From positions 61,260,621 to 61,324,620 of the forward strand of contig CM045993.1 in assembly GCA_025175895.1 (NCBI GenBank): DNA of 64,000 nt, written 5' to 3'. Made by a program: the position numbers and the translations under genes. The notes under the pieces were generated by a model, which saw only the letters and a list, made by a program, of their open reading frames with translations, was not told the DNA's origin and did not search any database. This stretch comes from Wurfbainia villosa (taxonomy: Eukaryota; Streptophyta; Magnoliopsida; Zingiberales; Zingiberaceae). Positions within the stretch are counted from its first letter, which is position 1. Every line of letters starts with the position of its first letter. Of this stretch, positions 1-9,734 are shown piece by piece.

Positions 1-2306
1 GTATTAAAATACTTCGATCGGATCGAGGTGGTGAATACTTAAGTCAAGAGTTTCTTGATTATCTAAGAGACAATGGCATATTGTCTCAATGGACTCCGCC
101 CTATACACCACAGCATAATGGTGTATCTGAGAGGCGTAACCGGACCTTGTTGGACATGGTCAGGTCAATGATGAATCATGCGACTCTTCCCAAGTCCTTT
201 TGGGGTTATTCACTTCAGACAGCTGTTTACTTGTTAAACAGAATGCCTACCAAGGTAGTCTCAACTACTCCATATGAGATATAGAATGGTAAGAAACCTC
301 ATGTATCTTACTTGAAGATATGGGGTTGTCCTGCTTATGTGAAGCGGACTGTATCAGACAAACTGGATGCTAAGTCTGATAAATGTCTATTTATTGGATA
401 CCCTAAGGAAATAAGGGGTTACCAATTCTATCATCCTGTGGAACAAAAGGTGTTTGTTTCAAGGCATGCTGTGTTTCTAGAGAAAGAGTTTCTCTTGCAA
501 GAAAACAGTGGGAGTATCGTCGAGCTTGAGGAGGCTCGAGAGACTCAAATAGACATTGATGAGATACCTGGTGAAGCACAACAGCCGACAACTCATAGTG
601 ATGAGCAATCGGCTGGACCTATTGTAACACCACATCTTCATAGATCTGGTAGAACACGCAATATTCCTGAGAGATATGGATTTCTCATAAGTGAATCGAA
701 CGACGTGTTACTCATTGATGATGAGGAGCCTACCAGTTATGAAGAAGTGCTGACAAGTTCAGAAAGGGATAAGTGGCATGGTGCCATGAAGTCGGAAATG
801 GATTCCATGTACGAAAACCAAGTTTGGAACTTGGTTGACCCACCTGAAGGCATAAAGCATATAGGGTGCAAGTGGGTTTTCAAGAAGAAAACCGACATGG
901 ATGGTAATGTGATTACCTATAAGGCTAGATTGGTGGCGAAAGGATATCGTCAAAAAAAAAAACAAGGTGTTGATTATGACGAAACCTATTCGCCTGTAGC
1001 TATGCTTAAATCCATTCGGATGCTCCTGGCCATAGCGGCTCATTATGATTATGAGATATGGCAGATGGATGTGAAAACAACTTTCCTTAATGGAAACCTG
1101 CTCGAGGACGTGTATATGATACAGCCTGAGGGTTTCACATCGGTTGATAAAACCAAGGTATGCAAATTGCGACGATCAATTTATGGATTGAAGCAAGCAT
1201 CCAGGAGCTGGTATATCCGTTTTGATGAGACGATCAAAAAGTTTGATTTCTCACAAAATCCAGACGAACCTTGTGTGTACAAGAAGGTTAGTGGGAGTGC
1301 AGTCGTGTTCCTAGTATTGTATGTCGATGACATATTACTTATAGGAAACGATGTGTCAATCTTCTGATCGATTAAGGTTTGGTTATCCAAGACATTCTCC
1401 ATGAAAGACACAGGAGAAGCAACCTACATCCTTGGGATTAAGATCTATAGAGATAGATCGAAACGGTTGCTTGGTCTTTCGCAGTCTACATATATAGACC
1501 GAGTGCTAAAGAGGTTTAGCATGTCGGAATCCAAGAAAGGTTATTTGCCCATCAGGCATGGGGTACACCTTTCGAAGTCTATGTGTCCGCGCACAGAAGA
1601 CGAGAGGATTTGCATGAGTAAGATTCCCTATGCATCCGCAATAGGATCTATCATGTATGCTATGTTATGTATGAGGCCCGATGTATCGTACGCTCTGAGT
1701 GTCACGAGCAGATACCAATCCGATCCAGGAATGGATCATTGGGCGGCTGTTAAGATGATCCTTAAGTACTTGAGAAGAACTAAGGATGTGTTCCTAATAT
1801 ATGGAGAAGGGGACATGGTGATACGCGGGTGTACGGATGCCAGCTTCCAGACAGACAAGGATGATTCCAGGTCTCAGTCTGGATACGTGTTCACCTTGAA
1901 TGGGGGCGCAGTGAGTTGGAAAAGTTCCAAACAAGAGACTGTAGCGGATTCTACCACTGAGGCAGAATATATTGCAGCTTCGGAAGCAGCAAAGGAAGCG
2001 ATTTGGATCAAGAAGTTCGTTCATGAACTTGGTGTGATTCCGGCCATTGTTGAAGCAATACCGGTCTACTGCGACAACAATGGAGCAATAGCACAGGCGA
2101 AAGAGCCAAGGTCTCATCAACGATCCAAACATGTGCTTCGCCGCTATCATCTTATCAGAGAGATCATAAGTAGGAACGAAATACAAATCGAGAAAATTCC
2201 CACTGAAAGGAACTTAGCGGATCCTTTGACTAAAGCATTACCTCAAAGTAAGTTTGAGGGTCATGTTAGAGCTTATGGTATTGGATACCGTAGCGATTGC
2301 CATTAG
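1..2306 (+). pseudogene. pol: A1 copia Pol, partial (integrase end, RT, RNase H)
   Basis: Broken polyprotein of the A/D copia family, cut at its 5' side by the window edge. It reads in one frame from position 3 and has only two in-frame stops: a TAG at 282-284, where the sister copies have a tryptophan codon, and a TGA at 1365-1367 in the RT/RNase H linker. In order: the integrase catalytic glutamate region (GGEYLS, about 30-50), the integrase C-terminal part with GVSERRNRT, the RT with its YVDDILL active site at 1320-1340, and a copia RNase H with the TEAEYIA motif and the LADPLTK motif near its end. An A-run at 950-962 adds two lysine codons in frame. The reverse transcriptase would copy element RNA in the virus-like particle; this copy cannot make a full product. 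Confidence 0.93.
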
Positions 2307-2309
2307 GCC

Positions 2310-2320
2310 AAGTGGGAGTC
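2310..2320 (+). promoter_or_regulatory. Polypurine tract of A1
   Basis: AAGTGGGAGTC lies directly before the LTR start TGTTAG and would prime plus-strand DNA synthesis. The same tract precedes the 3' LTR of element D. Confidence 0.8.
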
Positions 2321-3411
2321 TGTTAGTAATATATGAGAGATGTCCTAAGGCAATCGCCTTATGTATGAACCATTTATATGATAAATGAAGATTCACTATT
2401 TGAGTATACATGTTTTTATGTATTTGATTGGATCTTAAACTCATTTACTGAATGTCCACGACACGATTCACAGCATGAGAGAATTTGTGATTGGATCACA
2501 ACTAGTGAGTATCTTTACATGTGTAATTATGATGTATCGGAATTATCCCTAGTCGATGAATTGATGGATTTGGACACCATCAATTCTGTCGAGACTAGCA
2601 CGAGGTATACTCCTTGGTGTATCCAAGCAGGTGATTCTCACTGGCTGGAGACATAGTGATGTCCGGAGTTAATCGTGGATGCTAGTTATGGTAACTAGTT
2701 CATTGGAGTGACCAGCCGTAAGACTTCATATGGTTCTCTGCATATATAGATATGTCAATGAAGTTCTTACTGTGGCTTAAGTGCGATGTTCCTTTGACTT
2801 GCGGTATTCAAGTCATCTTGATCATGGAGACTTATGCTTTGACATCTTAAGCAAACATCTCCGAGGAGATGTGGACCCGGGATGATTGGGTATAAGTCGA
2901 AGTGATCGAAGGTGTTTGAATAGCCTATAAAGGATTCACCACTCCTTGCGAGGAGATGTATACCCATGGCCTCTCGTCGGATTGTTACTAAAGTCTTTGG
3001 CCAAAGCATTACATGTTTAGAGTAAGGTACTCTTCGATACATGTAGAGTAACTAGAATCCGTAGGACGAGGAAATGATACTTGGGCTAGGTGTGACGTAG
3101 TCAGCCTAGTGGGGACTGACACAATAGACCATGTCCTGAACCAAGTGGGTATAAGATGAGTGAAGGGAATGGGGCACGATTCATTCGAGCTACTGAAGGG
3201 TTTCAGAAATAATTCTGGATCAACCGTTGATCTTTTCGGTTAATTGGGGATCATGATGTACTACTAGGTGCCACTCATGATCGTTCTATAATTAATGGTT
3301 AATTATAGACGGCCAACATAAACCGAGAACCTATTTGGTCACACGCTCAACGAGTGTAATCCAAAGGATTTAAAACGAGCTTGAGAATGGGATTCTCAGA
3401 CCGAGAGAAAC

Positions 3412-3640
3412 TATGTTTGGTTGGACCAAACATAAAGCGAGCATGAAATTGTTTCAGTTGCAATGGAAGCGTGGATGGGCCGTGTCTTATGAAGACATAA
3501 TTGATGGACCAAAATGGTTTGGTTCTAATCCAATGGATGAGAATAAACCAAAGGGTTTGGTTTATATTAAACGAATGAACCAAAGGTTGGTTCGGTTCAT
3601 TTTAACTTAAAATAAACCATCATGGTTTGGTTTATTTTAA
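3412..3640. repeat. Cluster of AACCAAA/TTTGGTT inverted repeats in U3
   Basis: Several palindromes built on ACCAAAC/GTTTGGT follow one another: GTTTGGT-TGG-ACCAAAC near 3414-3430, an AATAAACCAAA / TTTGGTTTATATT pair at 3542-3567, and an AAAATAAACC / GGTTTATTTT pair at 3609-3638. They end about 70 bp upstream of the TATA box. They also occur in the other LTRs of the family. An enhancer role is inference. Confidence 0.7.
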
Positions 3641-3710
3641 CTTATCTTAATGGAGCGGGTTAACGGGCTTTATGGATATGATCCATTAACCATTAAGAGA
3701 ATTAGTTCTC

Positions 3711-3717
3711 TATAAAA
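3711..3717 (+). promoter_or_regulatory. TATA box of the A middle LTR
   Basis: TATAAAA in the context CTCTATAAAATAGGG, followed by AAACCCTAATCC. It is at the same LTR position as the TATA boxes of D. It probably separates U3 from R by about 30 bp. Confidence 0.75.
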
Positions 3718-4548
3718 TAGGGCTTAAACCCTAATCCTAAAACCCTAATTGGAGTTGCCGCCCAACCTAGTTGTGCCGCCCCCTCCCTCTCCTCCACTAG
3801 TCGGCGCCAACCCTAGGTGTGCCGCCGCCCAGCCTTTGTGCCGCCGTCCAAGTCATTGTCGGCGACCAAGATTCAGCCGGTGAACCTCCGGCGACCCTCC
3901 GGTGATCTCCTCAAGGTTCGGTGATAAGGTGAGCTTCTATCTCTCCTTGGCCGGCCTCTATTCCTCCACCAAAAGCTGTCCAGTTTTTCTGGACAGCTTG
4001 TTTCTTTGTTGTCGGAGCATCGTTTGGACGACGGTTAGTGCTCCAATAGCGCCTTACTTACCGGGGATTTGATCTCCGGTAATCCTCTGAGGTGGAGGAC
4101 GAAGGATTCGTCAATTGGTTGACGAATACCTCTCCGGAGAAGCGAGTTTTGAGAACTCGTTTAAGGATCCGAATTTGGATTCGGATCGTGATCATCTCTC
4201 GATCACGTCGTCTTCAACACGAGGCTAGTAACCCGTACGAAGATGAAGCTCGTGACTTAGCGAAGTCATCCCGAGGAGCTCGGCGTGGATACAGATAGAG
4301 ACGATTCTTACGAGGATCGTTCCGGTTGATGCTGTTCCCGCTACACGTCATACGGAAGGTATAACGTAGATAATTTTCTTTTATTGCAAATTTTAATTTA
4401 CGGTTATGTCTACACTTGTTGTAATAGCATGCGTGTGTTGTGTGTGTTGTAATAAATATAGATTTATTATTTTTAATTGCTTCCGCTGTGCTCATGTTTA
4501 CGAAACATGATCGAACACACACACGCCACGGTGCCGGAAACCCAACAG

Positions 4549-4560
4549 TGGTATCAGAGC
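4549..4560 (+). promoter_or_regulatory. Primer binding site of A2
   Basis: TGGTATCAGAGC, one base after the LTR end. It is complementary to the 3' end of plant initiator methionine tRNA, the usual minus-strand primer of copia elements. Confidence 0.93.
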
Positions 4561-5836
4561 CCAGGTTGTGTTTCGACATAATCATAAAATGGTTTTGCGA
4601 TAGTCATAATGTATTTCTGGAAATTTTCTAATTTTAGAAATTTAGAAGTATTTATGAAAATTTTTCAATTTTGGAAAGTCTAGAAGTATTTATGGAAATC
4701 TTCCACTTTTGGAAAGTTGGAAGTATTTATGGAAATTGATATTTTCCATAAATAAAATATTTGATTAGATTCTGGAAATTTGTTTCCTAATTTAATTATG
4801 ATTTGATTTGGGAAATCAAATCTTAAAATATTTTATTTCCATAAGTAGTTTTAATGATTTAGGAAATTGGTTTCCTAAATAGATTTTCCTTAATCAAATA
4901 ATTCCATGAATAAAATATGTGATTAGATTTGGAAATTTGTTTCCTAATTTAATTATGATTTGATTTGGAGAATCAAATCTTAAACATATTTTATTTCCAT
5001 AAATAGTTATGACATATAAGGAAATAATAAACATGACATAAGTGTATGCCATGTAATTGCATTAGATGCATAACATTATGCCATGCGTGTCGTGACATGT
5101 AGATGTATGCCATGTATGCCATGCCATGTAGATAATAGTTATTTGCATGCAAAGAGGATGAGACATAAAAACCTTTAATCAATATTAAAGCCTACACCTT
5201 CCATTAATATGGTTAGAACAAGAGTTCTGTTTCTTGTTTGGGTTGTTGGACTCTCTCCAAGCCCGGCTTGAACCTGAATATGTTCAAACCATGGAATAGT
5301 TTAATACTAATATGGTAAGAGTCAGAGGTCAATCGTTAGCTTTGGTTGTTGGACTCTCTCCAAGCTTGGCTAATTGGTTGAATGCGCTCTAACCATATTA
5401 AAACTATGTCTTGATTAATGGGTTGGCTTTAACCTGGAGCATCGATTTGTTGGACTCTCTCCAAGGTCGATGTAAAGGGAGGTGAAGTTGGGTGCTATGC
5501 ATATGATGCATACTTGTTAATGTGTTAACAACCCGATGCATGTGTGAACATTCAATTAGTTGATAGCACATTGTGATAGTTGCATATACGGGATATGCAA
5601 TCGGTATAGATGATACCTACCGTCGTAGTTATGAATGGCTTGTTGGACTCTCTCCAAGGTTGTTCATAACTATGATGGATATCAGCCCATTCGGAGATGG
5701 ACCTACGATCTCCCGAAGTGATTTTGGGGTTTTTGAAATTCAAAAAATGAATGGGATTTATAAATGTATATTGATGCATTTTAAAATCATTTTCTCATAT
5801 ATGCTCGTTTTGTATTTCTAGGTCAATAAATTGATC
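4561..5836 (+). other. A2 5' leader, non-coding and structured
   Basis: No gene. The first 450 bp is AT-rich with repeated GAAGTATTTATGGAAAT units and foldback pairs such as GATTTGATTT/AAATCAAATC. Repeats of TGCCATG follow near 5040-5130. The last 600 bp holds four related stem-loops (see the hairpin cluster) and a TTGTTAA-TGTG-TTAACAA hairpin near 5514-5532. The region matches the leader of D. Confidence 0.75.
5231..5677 (+). ncRNA. Four stem-loops with a common TTGGACTCTCTCCAA apex
   Basis: The motif TTGTTGGACTCTCTCCAAG occurs at 5243-5261, 5346-5364, 5447-5465 and 5640-5658. In each, TTGGA and TCCAA pair around a CTCTC loop. Each copy is enclosed by a different outer stem: GGG/CCC (5240-5242 with 5262-5264), TTAGC/GCTAA (5336-5340 with 5369-5373), CATCGA/TCGATG (5440-5445 with 5467-5472), and a 15-pair stem (5621-5635 with 5663-5677) containing two G-U pairs. 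The position between primer site and gag fits a packaging or dimerisation signal. That role is inference. Confidence 0.6.
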
Positions 5837-6890
5837 ATGACGTCTTTGAATTTGCGCACTATTTTGGATTCGAACAAACTGACTGGGCCTAACTTCCTGG
5901 ACTGGCTTAGAAACCTGAGAATTGTTCTCAAGGCGGAAAAGCTTGCTTATGTCCTTGAAGAGCCTCTTCCTGATCGTCCTAAGGACGATGCAACTCCAGA
6001 CCAAATGTTGGTCTATCAGAAACATGTGGCAGATTCTGAGCTGGCGAGTTGCATCATGCTAGCGGCGATGGTACGAAGCCGCAAAGCGATATGAGCATAT
6101 GGATGCTAATACTATGGTCTTCCATCTTCATGAGTTGTTCGATGAGCAAGCGAGATCCGAAGGTTCGAGGTCTCTAGGCTCCTCTTCACTACGAAGATGC
6201 AAGAAGGTTAAATGCAGAGTGCAGTTTGTGCTAAAGATGAACGGGTACATCGAGCGGCTAGCTACCCTCGGTTTTGTGATGAATCATGAGTTAAGTATTG
6301 ACTTAATTCTGCATTGTTTGCCCAAGAGTTTCTCGCAATTTGTGATGAACTATCGGATGAACAAATTGGAATCCACCATTCCCGAGCTCCTCAATATGCT
6401 AAAGACTGTGGAGCCTTCTGTAAAGCATGAGGAGAAGGCGGTTCTGTTAGTTTATTCCTCAAAGAAAGGTTCTAAGAGGAAGGCAAAAGAACATAAGAAA
6501 GGAAAGAAAAAGGCAAAGAAGGCGGAACCAGTGCAAAAGGGCACTTGCCATCACTGTGGCAAGGAAGGCCACTGGCGAAGAAACTGCAAGATTTATCTTG
6601 AGTCCATGAAGAAGAAGAAGGCATCCGATGCCCCATCCTCTTCAGGTATCTTCGTTATTGATTGTCATTCTATTTCCTTAGACACTTGGGTATTGGATAC
6701 TGGGTGTAGCTCACATATATGTAATGACATACAGGGGCTAAGGAATAGAAGAAGACTTGTCGAGGGAGTCAAATTTGCGAGTTGGCAATGGAGCAAAGGT
6801 TCTTCGCTGCGCCATCGGAACTTATTTCTTGAAGCTCCTAGTGGACTAGTCTTGGAACGGACAATTGCTATTATGTTCCTTCTCTAATAA
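5837..6890 (+). pseudogene. gag: A2 copia Gag and protease, frameshifted
   Basis: Gag is the capsid-forming polyprotein of the element. The start chosen is the ATG at 5837 (MTSLN); an upstream in-frame ATG at 5831 adds only two residues. The N-terminal part carries the copia gag pattern (NKLTGPNFLDWLRNLRIVL). A frameshift near 6070-6095 moves the frame. The second part holds the capsid-like region, a lysine-rich linker and an intact CX2CX4HX4C knuckle (CHHCGKEGHWRRNC, from 6544). The aspartic protease follows with DTG at 6696-6704, but a further shift after it scrambles the protease C-terminal half. This is a non-functional copy. Confidence 0.9.
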
Positions 6891-6896
6891 AGAACA

Positions 6897-9728
6897 TTGT
6901 TTCTATTTCCCTTAAATAGAAATGGTTTCCATTTAACGTTTAGTAACAATTGTTGTTATATAACTTTGAATGGCGTACTTTATGGAACTGGAACTTTGAG
7001 TAATGGCATTTATACGTTGGACGTATCCAGTGACATTTTCAATATCGAAGCGAGCAACACGCGTGCTCGAAAGGATAATCACATAGACTCCTATATGTGG
7101 CATTGTCGTCTTGGCCATATAAGCAAGAAAGCGTATGTCCAATTACACCGATGTGGAATTTCGGAATCGTTTGAATTGGATTCATACGATACATGCGAAT
7201 CATGCTTAAAAGGCAAGATGACTAAGTTACCTTTTACTGGAAAAGGTGAACGAGTGGGAGAGTTACTAGGTCTAGTACATACTGATGTATGTGGACCTAT
7301 GTCAACTCAAGCTTTAGGAGGCAATAGCTACTTCATTACCTTCACCGATGATCACTCACGGTTTGGGTATGTGTTCTTGATGAAACACAAGTCTGAAGCC
7401 TTTGAAAGGTTCAAAGAATTCAGAAATGAAGTAGAGAAACAACATGACAAAAGTATTAAAATACTTCGATCGGATCGAGGTGGTGAATACTTAAGTCAAG
7501 AGTTTCTTGATTATCTAAGAGACAATGGCATATTATCTCAATGGACTCCGCCCTATACACCACAGCATAATGGTGTATCTGAGAGGCGTAACCGGACCTT
7601 GTTGGACATGGTCAGGTCAATGATGAATCATGCGACTCTTCCCAAGTCCTTTTGGGGTTATGCACTTGCATTTGTTTACTTGTTAAACAGAATGCCTACC
7701 AAGGTAGTCTCAACTACTCCATATGAGATATGGAATGGTAAGAAACCTCATGTATCTTACTTGAAGATATGGGGTTGTCCTGCTTATGTGAAGCGGACTG
7801 TATCAGACAAACTGGATGCTAAGTCTGATAAATGTCTATTTATTGGATACCCTAAGGAAATAAGGGGTTACCAATTCTATCATCCTGTGGAACAAAAGGT
7901 GTTTGTTTCAAGGCATGCTGTGTTTCTAGAGAAAGAGTTTCTCTTGCAAGAAAACAGTGGGAGTATCGTCGAGCTTGAGGAGGCTCGAGAGACTCAAATA
8001 GACATTGATGAGATACCTGGTGAAGCACAACAGCCGACAACTCATAGTGATGAGCAATCGGCTGGACCTATTGTAACACCACATCTTCGTAGATCTGGTA
8101 GAATACGCAATATTCCTAAGAGATATGGATTTCTCATAAGTGAATCGAACGACGTGTTACTCATTGATGATGAGGAGCCTACCAGTTATGAAGAAGTGCT
8201 GACAAGTTCAGAAAGGGATAAGTGGCTTGGTGCCATGAAGTCGGAAATGGATTCCATGTACGAAAACCAAGTTTGGAACTTGGTTGACCCACCTGAAGGC
8301 ATAAAGCCTATAGGGTGCAAGTGGGTTTTCAAGAAGAAAACCGACATGGATGGTAATGTGATTACCTATAAGGCTAGATTGGTGGCGAAAGGATATCGTC
8401 AAAAACAAGGTGTTGATTATGATGAAACCTATTACGTAGCTATGCTTAAATCCATTCGGATGCTCCGCCATAGCGGCTCATTATGATTATGAGATATGGC
8501 GGATGGATGTGAAAAGCGGCTTTCCTTAATGGAAACACCTCGAGGGGCGTGTATATGATACACTGAGGTTTCACATCGGTTGATAAAACCAAGGTATGCA
8601 AATTGCGACGGTCCATTTATGAATTGAAGCAAGCATCCAGGAGCTGGAATATCCGTTTTGATGAGACAATCAAAAAGTTTGATTTCTCACAAAATCCAGA
8701 CGAACCTTGTGTGTACAAGAAGGTTAGTGGGAGTGCAGTCGTGTTCCTAGTATTGTATGTCGATGACATATTACTTATAGGAAAGCGATGTGTCAATCTT
8801 CTGATCGATTAAGGTTTGGTTATCCAAGACATTCTCCATGAAAGACACGGGAGAAGCAACCTACATCCTTGGGATTAAGATCTATAGAGATAGATCGAAG
8901 CGGTTGCTTGGTCTTTCGCAGTCTACATATATAGGCCAGTGCTAAGAGGTTTAGCATGTCGGAATCCAAGAAAGGTTATCGCCCATCGGGCATGGGGTAC
9001 ACCTTTGAAGTCTATGTGTCCGCGCACGTAAGGCGAGAGGATTTGCATGAGTAAGATTCCTATGCATCATATAGGATCTATCATGTATGCTATGTTATGT
9101 ACGAGGCCCGATGTATCGTGCGCTCACGAGTGTCACGGCGGATACCAGTCCGATCTAGGAATGGATCATTGGGCGGCTGTTAAGATGATCCTTAAGTACT
9201 TGAGAAGAACTAAGGATGTGTTCCTAATATATGGAGAAGGGTACATGGTGATACGTGGGTATACGGATGCGGCTTCGAAGACAAGGATGATTCCGAGGTC
9301 TCGATGCGGATCGTGTTCACCTTGAATAGGGGCGCGATGAGTTGGAAAAGTTCCAAACAAGAGGCGTAGCGGATTCTACCACCGAGGCGAATATATTGCG
9401 GCCGGAAGCAGCAAAGGAAGCGGTTTGGATCAAGAAGTTCGTTCATGAACTTGGTGTGATTCCGGCCATTGTTGAAGCAATACCGGTCTACTGCGACAAC
9501 AATGGAGCAATTGCACAGGCGAAAGAGCCAAGGTCTCATCAACGATCCAAACATGTGCTTCGCCGCTATCATCTTATCAGAGATATCATAAGTAGGAACG
9601 AAATACAAATCGAGAAAATTCCCACTGAAAGGAACTTAGCGGATCCTTTGACTAAAGCATTACCTCAAAGTAAGTTTGAGGGTCATGTTAGAGCTTATGG
9701 TATTGGATACCGTAGCGATTGCCATTAG
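6897..9728 (+). pseudogene. pol: A2 copia integrase, RT and RNase H, heavily indel-damaged
   Basis: The integrase reads openly: HHCC zinc finger (WHCRLGH near 7098, CESC near 7194) and the catalytic core residues in HTDVCGP, FTDDHSR and GGEYLS. The frame stays open into the RT until about 8430. From 8430 to 9420 there are many small indels and substitutions relative to A1 and D, mostly at CAG or CTG triplets. They break the RT/RNase H region into short frames, although YVDDILL (8756-8776) is still visible. The RNase H end (9430-9728) is intact, with CDNNGAIAQ and LADPLTK. A CAGACAGCTG site near 7664 is also altered. The damage may be a sequencing artefact (see findings). Confidence 0.9.
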
Positions 9729-9734
9729 GCCAAG

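Larger units (their letters stand above)
2321..4547 (+). repeat. Element A middle LTR (complete, 2227 bp)
   Basis: Starts TGTTAG and ends CCCAACA. A polypurine tract is on the left and a primer site on the right, so it serves at once as 3' LTR of A1 and 5' LTR of A2. It is homologous over its whole length to the LTRs of D (2220 bp each) and to the LTR at 9735-11926. It holds AACCAAA-type palindromes, a TATA box at 3711 and, downstream of it, AAACCCTAA-like motifs in the probable R region. Confidence 0.95.

Noticed and set aside
2378..2656. Conserved open frame of 82-92 codons repeated in the A and D LTRs (2378, 9762, 17720, 31797)
   Set aside because: Recurrence follows from LTR homology. 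It begins at different ATGs because of a small indel and has no recognisable domain. I could not exclude a small LTR-encoded peptide but see no positive evidence.
4549..4560. tRNA-like sequence TGGTATCAGAGC as part of a tRNA gene
   Set aside because: Only the 12-13 bases complementary to the tRNA 3' end are present, next to an LTR; this is a primer binding site.
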